Shown here piece by piece: positions 31,946 through 41,749 of a stretch of 64,000 nt of DNA. The position numbers and the translations under genes were made by a program. The stretch spans positions 682,001-746,000 of the forward strand of contig OY725505.1 of assembly GCA_963281255.1 (NCBI GenBank), written 5' to 3'. Every line of letters starts with the position of its first letter. The stretch's first letter is position 1. Source of the stretch: Aphrocallistes beatrix. Lineage: Eukaryota > Porifera > Hexactinellida > Sceptrulophora > Aphrocallistidae. Under the pieces are notes generated by a model, which ran no database searches, had not been told where the DNA came from, and saw only the letters and a list, made by a program, of their open reading frames with translations.

Positions 31946-32547
31946 CAAGGTTGAAACCGCTTCAACCAAATACCAATTTAACCGAATAATGGGTAGACCA
32001 AATAATTTGGTTAACCGAATAATGGTCAAACCGAATAATTTGGTCAACCGAATATTTGGTCAACCAAATAATTTGGTCAACCAAATAATTTGGTCAACCG
32101 AATAATTCGGTCAACCGAATATTTGGTCAACCAAATAATTTGGTCAACCAAATAATTTGGTCAACCGAATAATTTGGTCAACCAAATAATACTTGATTAT
32201 ATTTTTGCATAAATGTTTATATAAATATCTATACAAAAATATATTCAAGTATAAGAAGCCTATTATATTTATTTGTGTTCGGACCACTTCTTGTAAGAAC
32301 ATGTGATTATTGTGTTGGGAAAGCATGCAAATTATTTGTTTGGCTAAATATTCAGTTGACCAAATTATTCGGTTGACCAAATTATTTGGTTGACCAAATT
32401 ATTTGGTTGACCAAATTATTCGGTTGACCAAATTATTTGGTTCTCAACCGAATACCAAATAATGATATTTGGTTACAAACCAAATATCAATTATTTGCAA
32501 ATAATATTTGGTTAAACCGAATAATCAACTATTCGGTTTCAACCCTG
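31946..32547. mobile_element. hAT-like element made of TTGGTCAACC repeats
   Basis: The ends CAAGGTTGAAACCG and CGGTTTCAACCCTG are inverted, in AT-only flanks. The left third is an array of AATAATTTGGTCAACC and the right third the same array inverted. The centre (about 32190-32340) is unique. Dense subterminal repeats are typical of hAT elements. Confidence 0.8.
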
Positions 32548-33165
32548 ATATATATATAATATATATATATGTATATATGTAACGAAATGATTGAAGAAAC
32601 TGCCAAGCACAGAAAGCTGATTTTTGGCATGTGGGAGTCTTTTGGCTATGGCTCCAGTAAGTTCTGAGCTCAGAGCAAAATGTCGACTCATCATGGAATT
32701 ATGACGTCATTGTCACATTTTTAAAAGTTAATCAACACACTTATTCGGGCATAACTCAGCCATTATAGGAGATAGAAGGCTGAAATTTTAATAGAATCTG
32801 TATACTAACATATCTCACAAATTGTGCAACTATCATCAAAAAATGATGACTCATCACTTTGCTATGACGTCATCATTACTCATCAAAATTTTAAAAATTG
32901 ACAAAATGGTGTTTTTCAGAATGATATCGATTTTACAACTAAGATGAACATATTTAGAGATGATTTCTCCCTTATAATTAACCAATGTCACCTCCAGGCG
33001 ACCGAAGGGAGCCTCTGGCGGACACTTTGTGTCCGCCAGCCCCGCAGCGCAAGCAAGCGAAGCGCGCTTGTATGATTTAAATCATGATTTTAATTAATAA
33101 AAATCATTGATTTAAATCATGATTTAAATCAATGATTTAAATCACTTGATTTAAATCAAACAACC

Positions 33166-33267
33166 CTGTCCCCTAGTGTGGCAACCATGTCCTCGTGAAC
33201 CTCATTGGGTGTTAAGCCCTTGAGACCGAGGTAGCGGATTACTGCACGATTGCTGATGTTTTCCATT
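33166..33267 (-). pseudogene. Mariner transposase, N-terminal piece
   Basis: MENISNRAVIRYLGLKGLTP then NEVHEDMVATLGD matches the usual mariner start and first helix-turn-helix. It breaks off at the compound insertion. Confidence 0.88.
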
Positions 33268-33490
33268 TTCTCATTAACCGGTTACTGAAAAGCTGTATAT
33301 AAAAAACAGTACAGGTTAATCACTTCAAATTTTCAGTGTCATCATTTGACAAGTTTAAATGAATGCACACTCAATAAAACCTGTATATCACATCTCCTTC
33401 TACCTTAGGCCACGGACTTATCAATCACCCCTCGTAGTGTAATAAGGGTTGTTAATAATGAACCACCGCAGAGGAGAAAAAGTGTACATA

Positions 33491-33576
33491 CAGTAAGTAG
33501 AGTCTCCCAGTTAAGGATACATTTGGAACATGGTCTTTGTCCCTTTCTCGGAGTGCCCATTTTGGGAGACTCACTG
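33491..33576. mobile_element. Short pogo/mariner-type MITE
   Basis: CAGTAAGTAGAGTCTCCCA and TGGGAGACTCACTG are flanked by TA on both sides. Only 86 bp. Confidence 0.72.
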
Positions 33577-33666
33577 TATGTTAAATTTATTCCGTTCCAC
33601 AAAGCTTGTCCGTTGTGGAGGGGTCGAATTTTTTTTAACCTTAGACGCTCAAATATCGATCTACAC

Positions 33667-34012
33667 CAGTGGCGGGCAACCTTAATCCTTAAGTGGGCCA
33701 CAATTGGGGCCAGCGAGGGGTCTCGCGGGCCCCAAATCTGTCAGTTCTTGTTACGGTTGCATCACCATGGCCGTAGCAAGAACTGACATTAGAAACTTAT
33801 ATGGAAGCAATGTAACAACTAAAATTATACTTATAAAAGCAAAAATAAGTAAAATAAATTGAATAATCATATATGATTATAGAAAATATATTGATATTCA
33901 ACATCAATTTCACGCCAAAATTAGGCGGGCCCATTTTGTATCACAATCATTAACACGCGGGCTCCATAATAGTGTTTTGAAAGAGTCGAGGGCCCCAGGT
34001 TGCCCACCGCTG
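33667..34012. mobile_element. hAT-type MITE
   Basis: CAGTGGCGGGCAACCT and AGGTTGCCCACCGCTG are the ends, flanked by ATCTACAC and ATCTAGAG, an imperfect 8-bp duplication. GCGGGCCC motifs occur inside near both ends. Confidence 0.85.
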
Positions 34013-34875
34013 ATCTAGAGCTATTGTTGGCATCTAGGGAAAAGAATCTCGGACTATAGTGGAACAAAAATGTAATTGGGATATATATCCAGATTCAATT
34101 AACATAATTTTTGGGGTTTAGTTGTAACCTATAAGTTTGTGTGGGGTCCTGCCCTACCACAGCTTCCTCCACTGTTTCACTGGCAGGCACCACGCGCCTC
34201 CCCCCCCCCCCCGGCTCCAGACCTATACCCCAGGGTAGATGGTGGTGGAAGGAAGGAAGGATGGTTTGTGAGTTTTAAGTTTAAAATAAAAAGTAGGTGG
34301 TCGGTGGTTGGTTGGGGTAGTTTCACGAAAGGATTTCTTCGGAGAAAATTTAAAACTTTAAGTTTTCCGCCATTCAAAAGAAGCAAAATAAATCCAAAGT
34401 ATTATCAAAATAGGTTAGAAGTTTATAATTACTATATATATCGATTGAAAATACACTGTCAAAACTGTGCATGGCCAAAATGACGATAGCATGTGTCCAA
34501 CTGATTATGCGCAATGTGTCAATTGATCATGCAAAATGGATTTTTCAATACCTCGCTATTGACACTGAAACAGACATTACAAGAGTGTATGAGATAGTAA
34601 AGTAGCAGGACAACGACATAATTTGATGCCAGTAAATACTGGGTACAATTCTAGAATCTTACACCCCAAACTTTTTTCATGCTACCATATTATCTGTGCG
34701 TTAATATTTGTGTGTTAATTAATAGAACTCGATGAAAAGAAGCAAATGGGCCCATAATAACCAAAATCGGACCAAATTTGACCAAGTTATAGCTTAATTT
34801 CACTCATAAGCCAAACTCTATGGAGAAATGATGTTATACAAAAGAAGCCATTTACACTCATTGTAAAACGTACGA
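34013..34875. other. Intergenic, low complexity
   Basis: Contains a C12-13 tract near 34200. Open frames here are composition artefacts. Confidence 0.5.
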
Positions 34876-35053
34876 CAGTGGAACCTCCGTAATCCGACAT
34901 TCAATGGGAGACGAAAAAAATGTCGGATTAGCAAATTGTCGGATTCTGGAATAGCGAGGTGTCGGATTATAGAGGTTGTTTTCTATAGAAAAACGATCCG
35001 TGAACAGAAATAATGTCGGTTTAGAGAAATGTCGGATTACGGAGGTTCCACTG
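34876..35053. mobile_element. Pogo-like MITE
   Basis: CAGTGGAACCTCCGTAATCC and the exact complement at the right end; TGTCGGATTA recurs four or more times inside. TA follows on the right, but GA lies on the left, so the target duplication has decayed. Confidence 0.8.
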
Positions 35054-36250
35054 TATACAATATTCAGGTTATGCATACTTGTATTCAGCTAAATAAGTGT
35101 CTAGTAATTCCGGATTTGTTGTCATGGAATCTCTTTCTTTGCTTGTCCCCAAGTGCTTTCAATAGTTTGTGTATGTATTTCTGTTCCTGGGACAACAAAT
35201 TGTAAACTATGATTAACGGTTAAATGGGTAATTTGATGATATGAGGCCCATTCATCACTTAAGATAAAGGTTCCTGGCTGGGGCGCCGAACTTTTCGAAA
35301 TCTATGGGTAATTTTGGCTTCAATAAACTCATTCAAATGTAAATAACAACAAAAGCATATAATCTAAGGTAAATAGAGCTCAAATAGAGATAGAATGGGG
35401 GAAGATGAATGTGTGAGAAAGAAGATTAACTCATGGAGTGAAAGTACTGAGATGTTTAGAGTCTAGAAAAGAGAGAAAACAATTAATGAAATAAATTCAG
35501 TAGTACAACACAGATGATTTTAGTTGACAAGTATTCATACTAAGTAAGCAACAACGAGGTAGCATAGCTGTCACAATTGTGTCGCATACTATTTTAAGGA
35601 ACTAAATGAGCAACATGGATAATATGTAGCCAGCTATTAGAAGTGCCTTCACACCTTGGATACATAAACAGATGTCAAAAATTCTCACAAATGGTCGTAT
35701 ATTTGAATTAATGAATTAATTAAGGAATAACAAAATTCGATCAATCAGAATTCAGGGATTCAATTATACTCAGCAGTTGCTAAATCTATGAAATCCAAAA
35801 GATGCAAATCTATTGGTCAATCAAAGTGTGAAATCATATTTAAACGGAATTATGTATAATTTTAAATATTTTCAGATTTCTGACATTTCCGGTTTATTTT
35901 AGTTAAATGTATCTAGTTAATGACAGAACATGTCACTACAACATTTCACACCTCCATCAACCAATCATTTCCTGTCGCTAGTGCTTGTACTATTCATATT
36001 CTATAGTTCCATATTCGAATACCTCTGTAATTGGAACTATTTAGTGTCGCTCCATTATAATGAATGCAAAGTACAGTTAGGGAGAGGTGTGAAGTGGTGA
36101 GTGTCTCAGGAGTGGAAACACAAACTCAGTTTAGTGTACAGTTGATTGTGAAACTGAAACGATGATGATCAAGCAAGTCAATAGTTAGTAGTTGTATATT
36201 TATATTACCAACTGGCACCAGTTACACATTCTAAATTAACTTATTATTAC
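35054..36250. other. Intergenic, nothing recognised
   Basis: AT-rich spacer beyond the 3' end of the receptor gene. Confidence 0.5.
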
Positions 36251-36892
36251 CTAGTCGAGGTAGTGCTCTATGCCATATTGATCAGCAGTTAGCTTGAGGA
36301 GTTCGATAGGTTCAGTTTCCGGTTCGGAGAGTTCATTCATTTCCAGATATTTCAGCTGGTTGAGAGTAGGAACCAGATTAGTGAAAGAAAAAAAGGAATC
36401 AGAACTCAGTCCACAGTGGAGTATTTGCAAACTCCTAAAGGTAGGATGGAATAGGAGACCTCTACATAGACTCAACATTCCTGAATCAGAAACGGAGACA
36501 AAGGAGAAATGCAAATAAAGTAAAGAGGTGAGGCTGCGAACTGTCGAACACCAGAGAGTGACGTTATCACAGCTTATGTTTGCATACTGTAGTTCCAACT
36601 GTACTAAGTTAGTATAGAACAGCAACCAAATGAGAAATCCATCCAAACGATTGAATCCAATTTTCTCTAACTGATATAATTCCAATACTCTGATTGGGTG
36701 TTTGTTTGAGTGCAGCAGCTGTAGAAGACAGTCTGAGAGGTTGGTGTCAGGAGTATCTTGTCTACCATGTATATGTAGGTAGGAGAGAGTAGAGAGGTGA
36801 CTTATGTGAGGTAGTATTGAGTAGGGGTCATATGTATCATTCCATGTTATTTCTCTGAGATTAGAGAGTGAAGGTAACAGAGAATACAGTTT
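36251..36892 (-). CDS. Leucine-rich-repeat continuation of the receptor gene, beyond an in-frame stop
   Basis: The minus-strand frame continues without shift from the 1000-residue frame: the two stop positions differ by 642 bases, exactly 214 codons. Directly after the TAA it reads KLYSLLPSLSNLREITWNDT, then ILPHISHLSTLSYLHIHG. LRRs run to the end (LLFYTNLVQLELQYANIS, SLQILHCGLSS, LNQLKYLEMNELSEPETEP). The repeat spacing is regular and there are no other stops, so the segment looks recently or still functional. Confidence 0.75.
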   Translation of the reverse strand, partial: KLYSLLPSLSNLREITWNDTYDPYSILPHISHLSTLSYLHIHGRQDTPDTNLSDCLLQLLHSNKHPIRVLELYQLEKIGFNRLDGFLIWLLFYTNLVQLELQYANISCDNVTLWCSTVRSLTSLLYLHFSFVSVSDSGMLSLCRGLLFHPTFRSLQILHCGLSSDSFFSFTNLVPTLNQLKYLEMNELSEPETEPIELLKLTADQYGIEHYLD

Positions 36893-39800
36893 TTAATGGT
36901 ATTTAGTGGGAATGCGATAGAGGTGTAACCCATTGATGTGTGATCGATTTATCAAAGTTGATTGTGTTGTTTGTGTCAAAGTTGATGGTGTTGTTTGTGT
37001 CAAAGTTGATTGTGTTGTTTGTGTCAAAGTTGATGGTGTTGTTTGTGTCAAAGTTGATGGTGTTGTTTGTGTCAAAGTTGATGGTGTTGTTTGTGTCTTG
37101 GTGAAAAAAGGTTTAAAAATTTTTTTCATACCTTTCCTTTTTGATGTGTGTCCCGTTTTGATGTGTGTGACAGAGCGTTGATGTTGATGGAATTCAGTGG
37201 GAATGTCATAGGGGTGTAAACAATTGATGTGTGTGGCAGAGGAGAGACCTGAAAATACAACTTCATATTCAGAGGTGTCAATGTGCATATAGTAATTTAA
37301 GTTATGACAAGTTGATATCTGATTGGTAAGCAGACTGAGAGTGTGACGGGGGAATTCATTATCATATAAACTCAGTCCTGAGAGAATTTGATTGGCTAAG
37401 CAGGTGGATAAGGTTTCAACTGTTTCAGTTTTAGTTAGCTTACAGTTATTCAGTTCTAAACTTAGCATACTGTTAGTCAGCTGAGTGAGTTGGATGGCAT
37501 CTGCATAATTGAGAACTTCTGTATCAGATTTCTCGTATAACTTCAGTGCTACAAACCTCACAGAACATTGCATAATAGATTCGAATAGATCGAAGAGTTG
37601 TTCAGGAGTGACGTAATTAGAATCCACGTAGATGAGGTGGATGTGCTCAAAAAGTGGCAATGATTCGAGAAAACAGATCCACTCGTTCGGAGTCACTGCA
37701 CTCTCAATGTAGAAGCAGACTGAGTCAGGAAGAAAACGTCTGCACACTTGGAAGAAACCAGGAATAGAATCGCAATCAGATTCAGACAACATTGCACTAA
37801 GTTGGAGGAACTTTTCAGTGAATTCCTTCCAGCTTGTGTGTGAGAATAATTCATTATATTGATCTTTTGGATATCTGAGTTGAATACACTCGGGAAGATG
37901 GTGAATGGGAACAGTGCGAGGTGTCACATGTTTATATAGGAGGTGGAATATATTCATCGACTCGTCGGATAACAGTCCACACAAAAATCTCACTTCCATA
38001 CGGAACAATGAGAAAACGTCGTTCGTATGCACGATAAACCGAACTGACAGACACTGATCACGCCAACTGCAGCTCTTCAGCCAGATGGCACCAATGAACT
38101 CTTGGATTGTCAAATGAGCGAATGCCCACACCTTCGTTAAAATACCCATTTTACCCATTTTCACATATTCCTGAACTAGACCCAGACACTCACTCGACTT
38201 TGACACCTTACCAACTCGCAACGGTACCTTTTTGTCAGAGATCATCTCCCTAAAGGCCACGCCCTGGTACGCGATCAACCCGATTGAGTGGAGACATTCT
38301 AAAACGTTGCTGTCCAATTCGGATAGTTCGCACACTTTCGACAATTCTTCCAGTCGCATTCGTGTCAGTTGTCGTCGTATCAGGTACAGAGTCAGTTCGT
38401 AGTACAGCTTTGTCAGGGTATGGATGCGAGCACCATCTTCACTTTTCAGGAGGGCAGCGAACAGGGATGCGTTCACTGGGATTAGTGACAGTTGCTTCAT
38501 CTCATCGTATCTATCGAGGAGACGAGTGCATCGCTTCAGTATTTCGTCATCATCGAATTGTTTCTTGAAGTACAGGTCTCTCTGTGCAGGAGAAAATCCC
38601 AGCACATGATAGAAGGAGGTGATGAGGAGCTGGTGTGAAGTGGAAATATCAGTCCAGGCACCAGGTCGGCTGGTCAGTAGGATGAAGGACCGTGTGAGGG
38701 ACTTTCTGGTTAAGAGGAAGTAGAGAAGTGTTTTCTGGAAGGGAACATCTTCGTCGAGGCTGTCAATAATGAGTAGTAGTCCCTCTCCGTCTGTCTCTGT
38801 GATGTGCTTGACCAGGTCTGTGGTCCAGCTGGGGCCGACAGGTAGACCGAGGAGGAGCCATTCGCAGATGAAATCGGTGGTAATTGGAAGACCTGCTTCC
38901 ACACGTGAGGACTCCATCTCGTGCCACTCTTGTGTTCGGCAGGGAATGGACAGTGAGTAGGAGAATTGGGACAGTTCATCATTCCCGAATCTCAGTGCCG
39001 TTCTGTTGCAGAGAAATGTTTTTCCGCTACCGGGGTTTCCGATGAAACACTTAATCTCAGGTTTAGACGGGTCGCATGATTTCATTTCCTCTATAAAGTA
39101 TATGGGAGTTATTTTGACTTCTCCGTTCGCTATCTTTCTGATATAGGCGATTTCATTATAAGTTGTTTCGTCATCGTATGAAACGGGTCTCGATTTTTCT
39201 TTAAGAATTGTGAGATCGACATACACCTTCTCGAGACTGACAGCGTCATCGTTGCCTAACATTTGTTTCACATTTCGAAATTGTGTTTCTAGGAATTCCT
39301 TCAAGTAATGTTCCCATTCTACTATTTGCTTTCCCAAGCGAGCGAGCTCTCTCCTGAATTTGGATGTGAATTCATGATCGCACATATTTTGAAACGCTTT
39401 CTTATAAGCTTCGAGCTTCTCAGCTATTGAGTTAAGTTCAATATTGATAAGTAGGAGAGACAATTCTTTCAAATCCTTTCTTATGACATTATTTTTCAAG
39501 AGTAACCTCATTGTGTTATTGAACTTCACTTCACTCTCTTCTGAGTCGAATGCAGTTTGGATTAAACGTAAATTTACAATCGATATTCCCCATTGTAGAA
39601 GTTGCACAAGGCTTTTCACTGTTAATGGCTGATCGGAATGCATTCCAGGCACATCGACACATAACCAACTAATTTTAAGCGCTACGACTACTAAATCTGG
39701 TCGGATGACTAACAGTGATTGGTGGAAAATAAACGGATCGAACTCGTTCCATCTTTTCAAGGATTGAAAAAATAGTGCTCCATCACTGTCTCGATCACAT

Positions 39801-39895
39801 ACACCATCTGGCACTGACAGAGAATCGTGTAGTTGATGGATGTCGTGTCTGTTCAGTGTGTTTGAGAGTTTTTTGAGATGAGGAAGGGCAGACAT
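36893..39895 (-). CDS. NLR-type receptor: DED-like, NACHT, degenerate LRR
   Basis: 1000 residues from MSALPHLKKLSNTL. Residues 1-110 are helical; HQSLLVIRPDLVVVALK carries the R-x-D-L signature of death-effector domains (about 65-68). NACHT ATPase follows: Walker A GNPGSGKT (286-293), Walker B LLLIIDSLDED (373-383), sensor-like FILLTSRPGAW (404-414). After a helical region, LRR-like segments occur (LTNSMLSLELNNCKL; LSGLSLYDNEFP). Near the end is a repeat coding TQTTPSTL about six times, then HINGLHLYRIPTKYH and TAA. DED/NACHT/LRR is an intracellular immune-receptor plan expanded in sponges. The NACHT should bind ATP and oligomerise, with the DED recruiting caspase-type partners (inference). 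Confidence 0.87.
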   Translation of the reverse strand: MSALPHLKKLSNTLNRHDIHQLHDSLSVPDGVCDRDSDGALFFQSLKRWNEFDPFIFHQSLLVIRPDLVVVALKISWLCVDVPGMHSDQPLTVKSLVQLLQWGISIVNLRLIQTAFDSEESEVKFNNTMRLLLKNNVIRKDLKELSLLLINIELNSIAEKLEAYKKAFQNMCDHEFTSKFRRELARLGKQIVEWEHYLKEFLETQFRNVKQMLGNDDAVSLEKVYVDLTILKEKSRPVSYDDETTYNEIAYIRKIANGEVKITPIYFIEEMKSCDPSKPEIKCFIGNPGSGKTFLCNRTALRFGNDELSQFSYSLSIPCRTQEWHEMESSRVEAGLPITTDFICEWLLLGLPVGPSWTTDLVKHITETDGEGLLLIIDSLDEDVPFQKTLLYFLLTRKSLTRSFILLTSRPGAWTDISTSHQLLITSFYHVLGFSPAQRDLYFKKQFDDDEILKRCTRLLDRYDEMKQLSLIPVNASLFAALLKSEDGARIHTLTKLYYELTLYLIRRQLTRMRLEELSKVCELSELDSNVLECLHSIGLIAYQGVAFREMISDKKVPLRVGKVSKSSECLGLVQEYVKMGKMGILTKVWAFAHLTIQEFIGAIWLKSCSWRDQCLSVRFIVHTNDVFSLFRMEVRFLCGLLSDESMNIFHLLYKHVTPRTVPIHHLPECIQLRYPKDQYNELFSHTSWKEFTEKFLQLSAMLSESDCDSIPGFFQVCRRFLPDSVCFYIESAVTPNEWICFLESLPLFEHIHLIYVDSNYVTPEQLFDLFESIMQCSVRFVALKLYEKSDTEVLNYADAIQLTQLTNSMLSLELNNCKLTKTETVETLSTCLANQILSGLSLYDNEFPRHTLSLLTNQISTCHNLNYYMHIDTSEYEVVFSGLSSATHINCLHPYDIPTEFHQHQRSVTHIKTGHTSKRKGMKKIFKPFFTKTQTTPSTLTQTTPSTLTQTTPSTLTQTTQSTLTQTTPSTLTQTTQSTLINRSHINGLHLYRIPTKYH
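36951..37098. repeat. 24-bp in-frame minisatellite in the receptor gene
   Basis: Six tandem TCAAAGTTGATGGTGTTGTT plus TGTG units, with T/G variation at one site. On the minus strand each encodes an eight-residue TQTTPSTL-type unit. Whole-codon length lets copy number change without breaking the frame. Confidence 0.95.
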
Positions 39896-40687
39896 CTAAA
39901 AAGTAGAATAAAAATGTCAGTCGACAGACTGTGAGTACAGCTTCATTAAGTTACTCGTAAGGCATTTGCACAACATACATCCTTAATTGAGTTTTAAACA
40001 TTTTTTCACTTCAGTCAATCAACTTGTTTATGTGTATTGAGTTAAGTGCAATCTTTAAAATAGTAACAAATGAACATAATTGGGTGTACAAAAATCAAAA
40101 TTATTAAATACACTACAATTCCCTCAATAGTATCTTTCACGTTATGACACAGATCCAAACTATACGAGTTAAAGCAGCAATCTCTGTCCTCTAGAATGTT
40201 TCATATGACTTGAAACAAACCCCTCCCGCGCTTATTAATCAATGGAGTTCTCCTAATATCCCTTCCTCCATCTTATATAATCCTAGAGTCCTTATATCTG
40301 CTAATGAGTTATTATTCTAAATAGCTCTTGGAGGAGAAGTTCCTGCAGCTATTTAGAGAAACTGTCGGTAGACAGATCGATAGTGTAACTTTAGTAGTGA
40401 CGAATGATGCTTAAGTGAATAAACCAATATATAGGTGACTCCGCTTAATCGGGATACGTTGGTCCCGGATATTTTGTACCAATTAAGTGGAGAGACAGTG
40501 TAACTTTAGTATTGACGAATAATGTGAAAAGTAAATAGCCTAATATATACAGTAATATCGGCATGTTACTTCGTGACAGCGCGCTCTTTTATTTTAGGAC
40601 AGGGAGCTCTTAATTTCGAGGTCGATTAATGTTCTGGTGATAAGACCTTTACCTATCTCTGAGTCGTGTAATAACCTTTGTAGAATG
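39896..40687. other. Upstream region of the receptor gene
   Basis: AT-rich, no frame. GACTCCGCTTAATCGGGAT near 40440 recalls a pogo-type MITE end, but no partner was found. Confidence 0.45.
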
Positions 40688-41350
40688 CATAGACTCCTTT
40701 AAGTAAGGACTGTAGGCGTTCAATCTCGGGTCCTGGAACTTGGGTCCATTGTGTATTTATTGATATCCCGTAATCCGCTCAAGTTAGACATGGGAGATGT
40801 ATTATTGTTGAATAGGAAGTCGTTTTTTAGAGTCCATTGGTCATGATGGCCTACCTCAACTATGTGTGGAATGTGAGTTATGTGGTTTTTCACACCTGTT
40901 TTTCACAGATTTAACTAACATTTTGGCAATTTTCTGACCTGTTTTAAGCACATTTTAAAGCGTTATTAATGTATGATTTTCGGAGAAAATCAAGGTAGGA
41001 ACGGGTTAATTCGAAATGTTCGGACATTTCAAATGGAATGTCCGAACATTTCGAATTAACCCGTTCCTACCTTGATTATCTCCGAAAGTCATACATTAAT
41101 AACGATTTAAAATGTGCTTAAAACATGTCAGAAAATTGCCAAAATGTATCTTAAATCTGTGAAAAACCACATAACTCACATTCCACACATAGTTGAGGTA
41201 GGTTATCATGACCAATGGACTCTAAAAATACGATTTCCTATTCAACCATAATACATCTCCCATGTCTAACTTGAGCGGAATACGGGATATCAATAATACA
41301 CAATGAACCCGAGATTGAACGCCTACAGTCCTTACTTAAAGGAGTCTATG
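40688..41350. repeat. 663-bp near-perfect palindrome (R2 head to head)
   Basis: Starts CATAGACTCCTTTAAGTAAGG and ends with its complement. The centre is at about 41032 (CGGACATTTCAAATGGAATG). The arms are about 320 bp. The left arm has two extra short stretches (a TCCTGGAACTTGGG segment near 40730 and a CACACCTGTTTTT segment near 40898). It has no coding sequence. Half of this unit is the repeat into which the gypsy element inserted at 5.3 kb. Confidence 0.93.
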
Positions 41351-41650
41351 GTAGAATGGTAAATATAGAAAGAGAATTCAAAGAACTCTTCCCACAAACA
41401 ATTTTAAGCATTAGATTTATTATTCAGACTACAATATGACAATGTATGAAATATAATTATAATAAAACGATTGCCTACCATTTAATCTTAAATTGTCAAT
41501 ATGATAGCTAGAACTATGGAATGAGCATATCATAGTGTTCCTCAACCCAACACTCCACTTATGGGTTCTACTGTATACATACTATTTATCCCTTCTCATT
41601 ACACCGATACAATGCATTTTGGTCATTTTTTAAAAATAACGCTTTATTAA
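41351..41650. other. Intergenic, nothing recognised
   Basis: AT-rich, no frame or repeat that I can name. Confidence 0.5.
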
Positions 41651-41738
41651 AACAAGCGAGCTTCGCTTGAGTGCGCTGCGCGGCTTGCGGACACTGTGTG
41701 TCAGCAGAGTCGCCCTGCGGCCGCCTGGAGTTACTCAA
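41651..41738 (-). mobile_element. CRE-MITE terminal fragment D
   Basis: Reverse orientation: ACAAGCGAGCTTCGCTTG then GCTGCGCGGCTTGCGGACAC. It ends at the satellite block; neither CRE site is present. Confidence 0.7.
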
Positions 41739-41749
41739 TCTAGCCTATT

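Larger units (their letters stand above)
31409..33071 (+). mobile_element. CRE-MITE copy C, split by two younger elements
   Basis: It starts with the same TATCCTTACTATTAAAACTC directly after copy B. Its internal TA run is interrupted by the elements at 31449-31928 and 31946-32547. It resumes at 32570 (TATGTAACGAAATGATTG) and ends GCGAAGCGCGCTTGT. Both TGACGTCA sites are intact (near 32700 and 32866). Confidence 0.87.
30303..33165. mobile_element. Compound insertion bounded by TTTGATTTAAATCA-type ends
   Basis: The left end has TTTTTGATCTAAATCAG and the right end has many TGATTTAAATCA copies finishing AAATCAAACAACCCTG, a hAT-like terminus. The transposase segment between its first and second helix-turn-helix is missing at this place, so insertion was accompanied by a deletion. 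Inside lie two CRE-MITEs, a mariner-type MITE and another hAT-like element. About 30320-30870 shows nothing else recognisable. Confidence 0.65.
29021..33434 (-). mobile_element. Mariner transposon carrying nested insertions
   Basis: Ends CGAGGGGTGATTGATAAGTT and AACTTATC-like TATCAATCACCCCTCG form the inverted repeat, with TA on both sides (29019-29020 and 33435-33436). Three separated pieces of one transposase lie on the minus strand: N-terminus at 33166-33267, middle at 29881-30300, C-terminus at 29086-29396. A hAT element with exact target duplication separates the last two. A 2.9-kb compound insertion separates the first two. Confidence 0.93.

Noticed and set aside
38284-38982. Plus- and minus-strand frames inside the receptor gene
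   Set aside because: They overlap the NACHT coding region in other frames and carry no motif.
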